Made by a program: the position numbers and the translations under genes
In this document: positions 1-9,300 of the stretch, one piece after another
Layout of the letters: every line of letters begins with the position of its first letter
Numbering within the stretch: the first letter of the stretch is position 1
The notes under the pieces: model-generated
The model's input: the letters and a program-made list of their open reading frames with translations, nothing else
Told to the model about the DNA's origin: nothing
The model's database searches: none
Origin: Lachnospiraceae bacterium
Lineage (GTDB): Bacteria; Bacillota; Clostridia; Lachnospirales; Lachnospiraceae
NCBI GenBank assembly: GCA_017479285.1
Contig: JAFVCL010000077.1
Coordinates: forward strand, 1-42,482
Reading direction: 5' to 3'
Length of the DNA: 42,482 nucleotides

Positions 1-652
1 ACACATACTTCTTTATATCCTCGTGAATCTGCTCCTGGGTAACATCCTCGTCATGCTGTGTCGAGCATACCACAGCCTCAAGTCTTACCGGCTTACCCTC
101 CTCGTCATACTCTACAGAAACCTGTGTCTTTCCGTCAGGTCTCAAATATTTCAAAGTTCCGTCCTTGCGAACCTTGGTGAGCTGGAACGCAAGCTTATGC
201 GCAAGGGAGATCGGATAGGGCATTAGCTCGGGAGTCTCATCCGTGGCATATCCAAACATCATACCCTGGTCTCCGGCGCCGGTATCGAGGTCATCCTTAA
301 GGCTTCCCTCTCTCGCCTCAAGTGCCTTGTCCACGCCCATCGCGATATCCGCGGACTGCTCATCAAGCGCAACAAGCACCGCGCAGGTATTTCCGTCAAA
401 GCCGTACTCGGACTTCGTATATCCGATTTCCTTTACGGTTTCACGGACTATGCTTTGTATGTCCACATAAGCATTCGTTGTAAGTTCTCCGGTAACAAGA
501 ACAAAGCCCGTGCAGGCAGCCGTCTCGCAAGCTACCCGGCTCATGGGATCCTGCTTCATGCAGGCATCGAGGATTGCGTCGGATATGGCATCGCAGACCT
601 TATCGGGATGTCCCTCTGTAACAGATTCCGATGTAAATAATCTTTTTTCCAT
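1..652 (-). CDS. metK: S-adenosylmethionine synthetase, 3' end cut by window
   Basis: MetK makes S-adenosylmethionine from methionine and ATP in the cytoplasm. About 217 N-terminal residues are present of the roughly 395 usual for the family; the rest lies beyond the window edge. The start is the ATG at 650-652, preceded by a GAAGGAAAG ribosome binding site, giving [19 protein letters not shown]. Visible family motifs are [13 protein letters not shown] near the N terminus (substrate binding) and [15 protein letters not shown] around residue 120 (nucleotide and methionine binding). The gene stands alone behind a SAM riboswitch and a terminator, so the product is expected to repress its own transcription. 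The nearest upstream gene, murA, is separated by its own promoter. Identity is secure. Confidence 0.97.
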   Translation of the reverse strand, partial: MEKRLFTSESVTEGHPDKVCDAISDAILDACMKQDPMSRVACETAACTGFVLVTGELTTNAYVDIQSIVRETVKEIGYTKSEYGFDGNTCAVLVALDEQSADIAMGVDKALEAREGSLKDDLDTGAGDQGMMFGYATDETPELMPYPISLAHKLAFQLTKVRKDGTLKYLRPDGKTQVSVEYDEEGKPVRLEAVVCSTQHDEDVTQEQIHEDIKKYV

Positions 653-701
653 CTTTCCTTCTTTCTGTGCATTTGCACTGTTAAAACAAGCGTTCCCTTA
701 T

Positions 702-735
702 GGAAAAGTTCGGAGAACTTTCCTATAAAACAAAA
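702..735 (-). repeat. 33-nt post-terminator element, copy 1
   Basis: In the metK leader, immediately 3' of the terminator T-run, the minus strand carries AGGAAAGTTCTCCGAACTTT flanked by the T-rich tail. Nearly the same 33 nt, with about five differences, lies at 10110-10143 after an unrelated terminator. This copy can also fold: GGAAAGTT at 716-723 pairs with AACTTTTCC at 702-710 with one bulge. Function is unknown. Confidence 0.6.
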
Positions 736-766
736 ACCGCTTCCTGATACTCTGATCAAGAAGCGG
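727..766 (-). terminator. Riboswitch-controlled intrinsic terminator before metK
   Basis: On the minus strand the stem CCGCTTCTTGAT / ATCAGGAAGCGG (about 12 bp, loop CAGAGT) is followed by TTTTTGTTTT. It lies between the SAM aptamer and the metK start, the standard place for an expression-platform terminator that forms when SAM is bound. It would also stop read-through from murA. Confidence 0.9.
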
Positions 767-808
767 ATTCATAACTGTATCAAATCCTCCTATTGATCGA
801 ATATATGT

Positions 809-918
809 CCCGCCATCGGCAGGCTCGGCTACTCGCTCAGGTTGGCACCTTCCTTAAAGGGGTTGCCGTGGCTTCTTAGGTCCTATGTACCTCCACCAGC
901 TCTGAATAAGAGAACGCT
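809..918 (-). promoter_or_regulatory. SAM riboswitch (SAM-I clan, possibly SAM-I/IV type)
   Basis: The minus strand has the conserved SAM-I core: AGAGCTGGTGGAGG, then a GGT/ACC hairpin, then GAAGCCACGGCAACC, a short P3 and GGTGCCAACC. This core binds S-adenosylmethionine and controls metK. Unusually, no P4 hairpin follows the GGTGCCAA segment. The sequence CTGAGCGAG that follows directly can pair with CTTATTCAG at the 5' end to form P1. A separate hairpin, CCTGCC-GAT-GGCGGG (809-823), comes after P1. That order resembles the SAM-IV and SAM-I/IV groups more than classic S-boxes. Being a SAM riboswitch is certain; the subtype is inference from hand folding. Confidence 0.93.
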
Positions 919-937
919 ATTTAATTGTTATAATACT

Positions 938-966
938 AAATTACCACCGCAAATACGGCTTGTCAA
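938..966 (-). promoter_or_regulatory. metK: Candidate metK promoter
   Basis: Minus strand TTGACA (961-966) and TAATTT (938-943) are separated by 17 nt, placing the transcript start just before the SAM aptamer. The -35 box is a perfect consensus; the -10 is weak. It begins only nine bases beyond the murA stop codon. Confidence 0.6.
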
Positions 967-974
967 TCGGATTA

Positions 975-2267
975 TCAGATCGCCCTCAATTTAAACTTGC
1001 TGACATCCTTCTCGCTCTCAACAAGCTCTATATCCGCTCCGAGTTTTTTAAGCTTCAGATGGAAATCCTCATATCCTCTCTGGATGTACTTGATCTCGTC
1101 TATGGTACTGAAGCCCTCTGCGGATAACATGGCAAGTACGAGAGCCGCTCCAGCCCGCAGATCCGGCGCGCTTATATCCGCTCCGGTATACTTTGAAACA
1201 CCATCGATTATGGCGGTACTGCTCTCCACCTTTATATTGGCGCCCATCCTTGTAAGCTCGTCAACATACTTGAAACGGTTTTCGTATATGCTTTCCGTAA
1301 CGATGCTGGTACCTTCCGCAAGTCCCAATGCAACCGTTATCTGGGGCTGCATATCCGTAGGAAATCCGGGATACGGAAGTGTCTTTACATTTGTGCGGCG
1401 CAGGGGCTTTGAGGATACAACTCTGACGCTGTCGTCCTCCTCCATAACCTCACAGCCTATCTCGATAAGCTTTGCGGAAATAGACTCAAGGTGCTTGGGA
1501 ATGACATTCTTTACGGTTACATCGCCATGTGTTATCGCAGCGCCGAACATAAAGGTTCCGGCCTCGATCTGGTCCGGGACTATCGTATAGTCGGTTCCGT
1601 GGAATTTGCTCACGCCCTTGATGCGGATAACATCGGTTCCCGCGCCCTTTATATTTGCGCCCATGCTGTTAAGGAAGTTTGCAACATCAACGACATGGGG
1701 TTCCTTTGCAGCATTCTCGATAATGGTTTTACCCTCTGCCATCGATGCCGCCATCATAACATTAATAGTCGCTCCGACACTTACAAGGTCCATATAGATA
1801 TGGTTTCCGACAAGCCTGTCGGAATGAGTCCGGATCATTCCGTGCTCCAAAACGACCTCGGCTCCGAGAGCTCTAAATCCCTTGATGTGCTGGTCGATTC
1901 CTCTGCAGCCTATGTCACACCCGCCGGGGAGCGTGACCTCAGCCTTCCTATATTTACCGAGAAGCGCACCGATAAGGTAGTAAGATGCCCTTATCTTGCG
2001 CATATTATCGTCTTCAACTATGAGATTGTGGATATTCGCGGCATTGATCGTAACCTGATGTCTGCTCTCGCGCCTGACGATAACTCCTATCGCCTCCATA
2101 GCACCAAGGAGAACATTTATGTCCCTGACATCCGGTATATTGTCCAAATGGACAGTCTCGTCAGTCATGACCGCTGCTGCAAGTATAGGGAGAGCCGCAT
2201 TTTTCGCTCCGCCTATCTCGACCTCACCAACCAGCGGTGTGCCGCCTTTTATAGCATACTGCTCCAT
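975..2267 (-). CDS. murA: UDP-N-acetylglucosamine 1-carboxyvinyltransferase
   Basis: MurA transfers enolpyruvate from phosphoenolpyruvate to UDP-GlcNAc, the first committed step of peptidoglycan synthesis. The 430-residue product starts at the second of two adjacent ATG codons (MEQYAIKGGTPL), which sits a better distance from the GAGGTG ribosome binding site than the ATG at 2268-2270. A longer in-frame opening exists upstream to 2387, but it runs through the promoter and is unlike the family N terminus. Lys22 lies in the GGAKNA motif. The catalytic cysteine is Cys117 in LPGGCDIGCRGIDQHI, so the fosfomycin target residue is kept. Many Firmicutes carry two MurA paralogs; which one this is cannot be told from the window. 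Confidence 0.96.
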   Translation of the reverse strand: MEQYAIKGGTPLVGEVEIGGAKNAALPILAAAVMTDETVHLDNIPDVRDINVLLGAMEAIGVIVRRESRHQVTINAANIHNLIVEDDNMRKIRASYYLIGALLGKYRKAEVTLPGGCDIGCRGIDQHIKGFRALGAEVVLEHGMIRTHSDRLVGNHIYMDLVSVGATINVMMAASMAEGKTIIENAAKEPHVVDVANFLNSMGANIKGAGTDVIRIKGVSKFHGTDYTIVPDQIEAGTFMFGAAITHGDVTVKNVIPKHLESISAKLIEIGCEVMEEDDSVRVVSSKPLRRTNVKTLPYPGFPTDMQPQITVALGLAEGTSIVTESIYENRFKYVDELTRMGANIKVESSTAIIDGVSKYTGADISAPDLRAGAALVLAMLSAEGFSTIDEIKYIQRGYEDFHLKLKKLGADIELVESEKDVSKFKLRAI

Positions 2268-2327
2268 CATACACCTCAGTTTTTGACCCTGTCTCTCTTC
2301 CCAAAAGACAAATAAGCCAAACATATT

Positions 2328-2346
2328 GTGTGTGCAATGCACACAC
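2328..2346. promoter_or_regulatory. Perfect 9-bp-arm palindrome, candidate operator
   Basis: GTGTGTGCAATGCACACAC is a perfect palindrome of two 9-bp arms around a single central A. It begins a few bases downstream of the predicted murA transcription start and lies about 60 bp before the murA start codon. That position fits a repressor operator, though a leader hairpin is also possible. Confidence 0.55.
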
Positions 2347-2355
2347 TTATTTAAG

Positions 2356-2384
2356 TTTATACCATATTTTGTGGCTCTTGTAAA
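2356..2384 (-). promoter_or_regulatory. murA: murA promoter with extended -10
   Basis: Minus strand TTTACA (2379-2384), a 17-nt spacer and TATAAA (2356-2361) preceded by TGG make a strong sigma-A-type promoter. Its -35 box overlaps the -35 box of the divergent promoter on the plus strand. Confidence 0.75.
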
Positions 2385-2407
2385 CATTTATAATTATTTG
2401 GTATAAT
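2378..2407 (+). promoter_or_regulatory. plsC-like gene promoter with extended -10
   Basis: Plus strand TTGTAA (2378-2383), an 18-nt spacer ending in TGG, and a perfect TATAAT (2402-2407). The -35 box occupies almost the same bases as the murA -35 box on the other strand, so both promoters can hardly be occupied at once. Confidence 0.75.
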
Positions 2408-2483
2408 GTCTGCTGAATATTGCTGTATTATATAAGGCTTTTAATAAAGACAGCCCCAAAGTATTCAGAAAGAAGGACACGAT

Positions 2484-3245
2484 ATGATCAGACTTATACT
2501 TGTAGGGATATTTCTCATTGTTTTTCTCGTCCTGTCGACTCCGGCGATGCTTGTAACCTGGATCATCGGTAAATTTAACAAAAGAGCGGGTGACAGAGCC
2601 TCTCTCTGGATTGTAAACAGGATTGGCTTTAGAACTGTTCAGTTTCTTGCCGGTGTTAAGGTAAAGGTCATCGGACACGACCGTATTCCGGATGAGCCGG
2701 TCCTCAATATCTGCAATCACAGAGGCTTTTTTGACACCATTACCTCCTATCAGCTTGTCAAAAATCCCACCGGATATGTTGCAAAGAAAGAAATACTCTA
2801 TGCACCCCTTCTCAATCTTTGGATGATTCTTTTGCACTGCCAGTTTCTCGACAGGAAAAAGCCCCGCTCCGGAATGGATATGCTGCTTAAATCCATTGAC
2901 CTTATAAAGAGCGGAATCTCGGTATGTATCTTCCCGGAGGGAACAAGAAACAGGGATGCGGAGAGTGACGAACTGCTGCCGTTCCACGCAGGTTCCTTTA
3001 AGATTGCCACAAAAACGGGGGCGCCCATAGTCCCTGTTACCCTTATAAACGCCGGTAAAGTCTGGGAAGACCACTTCCCATGGATGCACGGCAAGAATAT
3101 GGTTATCGAATACGGCGGGCCCATAATTACAAAGGATCTCTCCAGGGAAGAGCTTAAAAATGTCTCAGAGATCACAAGGGACATCATCCAGAAAACCTAC
3201 ATCAAAAATAAAGCAGAATATGCAGATTTCCTTAACGCACGATAA
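2484..3245 (+). CDS. plsC: 1-acyl-sn-glycerol-3-phosphate acyltransferase family protein
   Basis: This 253-residue membrane-associated enzyme belongs to the PlsC/LPLAT family, which acylates lysophosphatidic acid to phosphatidic acid in phospholipid synthesis. An N-terminal membrane segment (residues 2-28) precedes the catalytic NHRGFFD box (His79, Asp84) and the substrate-binding FPEGTRNR box (150-157). The ATG follows AGAAGGA. It is transcribed divergently from murA and ends in a two-way terminator shared with the giant lipoprotein gene. A second family member lies at 39730-40476, so exact substrate preference is open. The gene symbol is by family only. Confidence 0.88.
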   Translation: MIRLILVGIFLIVFLVLSTPAMLVTWIIGKFNKRAGDRASLWIVNRIGFRTVQFLAGVKVKVIGHDRIPDEPVLNICNHRGFFDTITSYQLVKNPTGYVAKKEILYAPLLNLWMILLHCQFLDRKKPRSGMDMLLKSIDLIKSGISVCIFPEGTRNRDAESDELLPFHAGSFKIATKTGAPIVPVTLINAGKVWEDHFPWMHGKNMVIEYGGPIITKDLSREELKNVSEITRDIIQKTYIKNKAEYADFLNAR

Positions 3246-3278
3246 ATAATCAAAAAATATAAATATCCAGACATACCC

Positions 3279-3313
3279 AAAAAAGGAAGACGCCGCAAAG
3301 CGCCTTCCTTTTC
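3279..3313. terminator. Bidirectional terminator between convergent genes
   Basis: GGAAGACGC / GCGCCTTCC form a stem (one A-C mismatch on plus, G-U on minus) around CGCAAA. It is followed by TTTT on plus and TTTTTT on minus. It serves the plus-strand acyltransferase and the minus-strand giant lipoprotein. Confidence 0.85.
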
Positions 3314-3328
3314 TGTCATCAAAAAACT

Positions 3329-6300
3329 TTAGTCTCTGTAGAAAACTATCTTACTCGGAGGAGCGATATAATCATTCTTATCGCCTTCAAAATCATCAGA
3401 AAGCTCATAGGATATATCATATTCCCTGCCCGGTTCTATTTCTGCAAATGTCATTTCCTCGTCGAAGGAAGGGATATATTCATATATCTGTTCATAAGTG
3501 CTTCCGTCAAATACCCTGAGGAAAATGCAATCCAAAAGCAAAGCGTCCACAGGAATATCCGTTATACTGTCTGTCAGTTTAAATCTGATAACACCATCCG
3601 ATACCGCCACAATACTTGAAGTATACCAGTTGTCATCACCCTCCTCAGCGGGATATCCGTTATAATAAAGATTTTCATCATGTATGAACTCTACATCTTT
3701 TGTATGCGTAGTAAATCCGTTTTCTGAAGTAAATGTAGCGGTATATGTCTTTATTCCCGGCACAGTCCCGTTAAGCGGTCTTGTAATCTCACAGGTTATG
3801 TCTACTGTGGTTTCACTGATTTCATGTCCGCATACTGTACATATCTTTACTCCGGTACATGATTCATAATTACTTCCCCAGGTGTAAACCGGATTTCCGT
3901 ATGTATGCAGCCCTGTAGCAGACTTTCCTTTTTCTGTTTTCTTTTCGCCACAGTTCTTACATGTATATGTTATTTCCTCATCATGCACACAGTCTGCATG
4001 GATCGTTATTTTTCCCGAATCCCAGCTGTGTCCTGTGGCAGGTATTATTTCCGTATAAGTCGCTTTGCAGTCCCTGCAAGTATAGGTCATCACTCCGTCA
4101 TGTTCACAATCCGCTTCGGTGGTCACTACTCCGGAATCCCAGTTGTGTCCTGAACCCTTGACTTTCTCTACCCTTGTTTCACCACACTCGGAACATGTAT
4201 ATGTTATCTCTTTTTCACGCGAGCAATTACCCTCAAATGTGACAACTCCATCATCCCATTTGTGACCTGTCGCAGGTATGCTTTCCGTGTAGGTTTCCCC
4301 ACAATTCTTGCAGGTAAATGTCACCACGCCTTCACTCTCACATCCGGCCTTCTTTGTTACGGCTCCCTCATACCAATCATGTCCTGTCGCAGGTATGCTT
4401 TCCGTGTAGGTTTCCCCGCCATTCCTGCAGGTAAATGTCACCACGCCTTCACTCTCACATCCGGCCTTCTTTGTTACAACTCCCTCATCCCAATCATGTC
4501 CGGTTACCGGTATGCTTTCCGTGTAAGTGCTGCCGCAGTTAAGACAGGTAAATGTCCGTGTGCCGTCTTCGGTACAGGAAGCCGCTTTTGTCACGCTTCC
4601 ACCGTCCCATCTGTGGCTGCTGCAATACCAGTCAGCTGTAAATACCACATCCATATACGGAAGCACAACATTTTGACCCGGATCGTACTGCTCATCCGAC
4701 ATTCCGGAACCCTCCGGCGCATGGAAATGCCATTTCAGTCCGTATCCCTGACCGGATCTTGTGGTGTTCTCGTAGTCCGGAGTTGTTACGATCCGCCTGC
4801 CCTCCATATCGACCTTCTCTACCAGGGTATCTCCGTCCATGAAGGTTGCGGTGTAGCTAACAGGTTCATACACAACCTGAAGCTTTATATCTCCTGCGGG
4901 AACAGTCATTGAATCCTCAAGTTCTACAAGACCCTCCGCAGTCTCCAGATACCACTTATCTGTAAGATTCCTGTTTATATTTCTCGGGAACCATGGATTG
5001 TTCCTTATTACGCTTCCGTATTCCGCATAAGTCGACGCAAGAAGCCTATCCTCGAAGTACCAGCTTATCCTGTACTTTTGCGGCTGAAGCTTTGCGGTTA
5101 TAACCGCATCCCTTGCAGGCATTACATATTTATAGCCCTCTGTAAGGATATCCGGAACATAGTACGGAAGGGCAAGATCCTTTGACATATCCGAGGTATC
5201 CCAGTACAGAATGTAATACCCATCCTCTGCATCTGTATCCGGAGCCGAAAGGGGAATCCTGTAATATGCCCCAACCTCCTCGGTTTTTATCTTATTATCA
5301 TCAAGCGCCCAGCTGAGGTTATAGGTCTTTGCCTTGACATAATAGTCGACAACAACGGACTTATCCTCCATAACGGAATTCTCGTCAAACTCCTTAAACT
5401 CGGCGTTTGCGGTATCCTCAGCTGTTTCCTTTCTGTCAATCAGGACAAAATCCTCATATTTCTTTAAAAGCTCATCGGCATCCGAAAGGGCGGAAGCTAT
5501 TTTTTCTCCCATTGCGACATTCTCTTTCCTGCCGTAACCGAGAAGTGTTCCCATCTCCCCTGCCATATTCGGGTCACCCCATACACGCCATGTGACATCG
5601 CTTGCAATATGGTCGTAGTAGATCTTGACAACGGTTTCTTCGGCTCCCATCAGGAAGTAGAGAGTACCTTCTCCCTTCTCTATCGTGTCATAGATGTTTT
5701 GTCCGTAGTTGTTGAGGTTATCGAAGGCGGCATCGAGATTATTCTTCATCTCTTCTATCTCCGCCCTATTCTTTCCGGTACTATAGTATGCTTTAACCTG
5801 GCGGTTGTATTCTTCCAGTAGTTCATTATATTTTTCACGAAGTACCGAAACATCTTCGAATTCCGCTTTTGCAAGACGATATCCGTCGTACTTGTATGTG
5901 AAATCCTCATCCACGATAATATCGTATTCTATTCCGTTAAAGCCGTCGAACTCGCCTTCCTCCTTAAGCTCATACTCGCCTGAACCGGGCTCCTTTTCAA
6001 CATAGTATTCAACCGTTGCGGCAGCCGGAGTGCCCTCCCAGTGGAGCTTTACTGTACGCCGGATTTTCATAGTGTTAAATCCGAAGGTACTGTTCTTATA
6101 TGTGAAGGTAACCTCGCCCCAAATCTCCTTAGTAACTGCACTTGCGGGCTTAACGAGAACTTCGTTTGTCGCAGGAAGATAGACAAAGGAGCAGGTATCG
6201 AGTCTTTCTCCGTCCTCATCCGTGTCATGGCACTCTATGATGAAATGCTCCTCATCATACTGGGTATAGGTACGACCGCGTGTCGTAAAGGATGTTCCTT

Positions 6301-9300
6301 CACCGCAGCTTTGTGCCGAATCCATCTCCTCCTCGGAAACCTCGCCGGATTTCATATCCATCATATTTATCTTGTAGAGGTCATCCGGCATTTTTACACT
6401 GCTCTTGCCCTTCTCGTATTCTATGTCAAGGCTGTCATCGTTCTTCTCGATCGTAAAGTCAAGAGGCACCGCCTCTGCTCCGAGCTTAACCAGAGGCCAG
6501 GTGTTCTCATAAAGCGATATTTCCTTCGAAAACCTGCCTTCTCCAAGCTGCGCCACGAAATTGATCTCGAGATATATACCGACCTCAAAGTATAGCGAGC
6601 CCATAGCCCCCGAGGTCGAGCCCTGACCGGAGGTCCACTCGTACCACACATACAAAAATCCGTATACTTCAGCATAAAGTCCAAGTTCGGCGGTCACACC
6701 GATGGAAGCGAGCTTTGTGCTGATGATTCCGAGGCGCACATCAATCCTTATACCGACCCTTATGCCGATCATACCGAAAGCATAGAAGTCTGCCCTGAAG
6801 TGAGGTGTTGCAAGGTCAGCCTGACTCGAGTACTTCTCATCCTCGCCCCTTGCGAACACATATTTCCTTACATGGTAGGTAAACTGCTTTGCGTTCTCAT
6901 ATGATATGCCTGTACCTATCATGGCATTAAGCTTGAAGGAAACCACGAAGTATGCGCCGATGCTGAATTCTACAAGGTGGAAGGGATCCACGGGTGTAGC
7001 GAATGTACCGATCTCCTTATTTACAAGATCAATATACTCAGCGTCATTTCCGAGCATTGCGGAATACTTATCGGGAAGACTGCCACCCACTCCGGGAGAG
7101 CTGTTCTCCATAAGTCCGCCTTCCTCGTTTTTCTGGCCGCCTTCCCACTGTGCGCCGGCTCCTGAACCCGCTGCTTTCTTAAGGTCTGCCAGCTTCTTTA
7201 ATGAATCCCCGGACTTTATGAGATTCTTTACTGTATCCTCTCGCTTATACTTTCCGTCGCCGGCATTGTCGTTGTACTCCTTGACCATGTCAGCAAATTC
7301 GCCTTGGTTTTCATCCTCTGCGCCCTTGGTCATAATGGTTACATTGAGACCGATTCCGGTATAGGTTCCGCACTCAAATGTGGGGTCTATATCAATATAC
7401 GCAAGATAAGGGATGAATCCTAAAGCATACCCCCACTTACCCTTGACATTGATCGCAGGGCTGATAAGAACCTCCTGCTCAAAGACAACCATGGGAGTTA
7501 TCTCAATATTTCCCGCCTCGCCGAGGGAAATGGTTATCTTTAATGATACCGTCACCTCAGCCCTCAGACCTGCTTTTCCTTCAAAATGCTGGAGCGCTCC
7601 GCTTATCACAAAGGCGACATTTACATCATCAACCTTTACCTTCTCACCGCCATCCGCGAGACGCCTTACCTCCTCGAAGGTAATCTCCTCACCGTCAGCA
7701 GTCTTAAACTGCATCTGCTCAAGCTTGTCCCTGTTCTTATACTTTTCAAGGTCAGCCTCATCGGAGAGGATTGCCGTGCACAGATAATCACTTGCCTCAT
7801 CTACCAGATTGCTTCTCTCGATCTCCTCAAGCATTGACTGCTTGATCTCTTCCTCATCTATCTCGCTGAGCTCGGGAGCAACCTCGCCGGTCTTCATATA
7901 AAGATTTACTGAGGAAACCACCTCTTCGACAGGTGCGTCGGCAAACTCAACTGTATAATTTCCGCCATCCCCGCTGACGGATAAAACCTTCGCGTATCCC
8001 TCAAATTCGATGCCTTCGGAGGAATCTATACTTGAACGGTCATCCAGATTTCCTACATAAAATGCAAGATAATCTCCCTCTTTTATCGTCTCCTCCTCGG
8101 AAAATCCGAGGACATCTCTTAATTCCTTATCAAATTTAAGCTCCGCATAAGGGATGACCGCAGCGGAATCCCCACTTCTTCTTTCGCTCTTAACGGGTAT
8201 GATCCTCGGAAGCGCGATAACTTCTTTTAAGTCCGCGCTTTGATAATCAAACTTTCCGCTTCCCTTATCAGCCGTGATCTCGAAATATCCAACCTCCCCG
8301 TCAACGCTTCTGTCCACGTTAAGCGTCCCGTCATAAACCGCGATAACGGAGCCTTCCGTAAGAGCTTCCGGACCTTTGTACTCTAATGTACCCTTTATCT
8401 CCCTTTCGGTCGTTACACTGTTTCCGTCACCGTCCACGGATATCTCTAAAAGACTCCCGAGAGTAACACCGCTTACCTCATTTGCAGGTATAAAGATCAC
8501 ATCACCGCCAACCGCAAGGTTCTTCTTTTCCTCGCAGCCCACCGTGAAATTGTAATAAGTTATATACTGCGAGCATATCTCCTCCCCGAAAACGAAGCGC
8601 AGACGCTCGGTGTTTAATATCTCAGCCTGGAAGAGGTCGCCCTCGGCCCATCCCTCCTCTGAAGGTCGTATCGTATATCTCGAAGTCTCCCTGAAGGTGG
8701 AATTTGCCTTTACGATATCGCTTAGCCTTAGCACCTCCTCGATGCTGAGCCCTGCATCCTCTCTCCAGTACCTCTCAAGGCTGTCATCCCCTGAGAGTCC
8801 ATATATCTCCTTAAGCTCATTTTCCGTATAACTGCCTATCTCCGCCATCTCCGAGAGCACGGATTCTTCAAGCTGTGCATCCCCTGTTTTCCCGGCCTGA
8901 TCCTTATAGAAGGCCTCTCTCTCCTCAGGCGCATAAATGAGCACAAGCCTGTAAACGGTATCCATATCAAGACCCATTGAATAAAGCCTGCCCATTACAT
9001 CGGTCTCGGGCTCCTCACGGTTTAAATCTATAAGATTTCTGACATAAAAAACCAGTTTTTCCGGAACCATTCCGCTCAGTGCCGCATCCGTATTTTCTTC
9101 GATGATATACGGCATTTCCTCATCACCTGTGGTAAGATCCTTAACTTTAAGTATCTGCTTCAGTTCTTCGGGCGAGAGACCATAGGCGGACACCTCGATG
9201 CTGTAATCGGAGCTGACATCGGTTCCCGATACAAAATTCATATCAAAGACATTCGTCATACCCTCGGGGCTGTCGAACATAGGATACAGAGTAAGGTTTT

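Noticed and set aside
1491-2315. Long plus-strand open frame (274 codons) across murA
   Set aside because: It is antisense to conserved murA sequence, has no ribosome binding site and a composition typical of a reverse-frame shadow.
2268-2387. Longer murA N terminus (40 extra codons)
   Set aside because: It would be translated through the -10 region and the palindrome, and the extra residues do not resemble MurA; the ATG at 2265-2267 has the better ribosome binding site.
2394-3089. 231-codon minus-strand frame over the plsC-like gene
   Set aside because: It lies opposite a clear acyltransferase with catalytic motifs and would cross the divergent promoters.
4266-4499. CRISPR-like regular repeats
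   Set aside because: The periodicity is a 117-bp in-frame protein repeat inside a coding region, without spacers.
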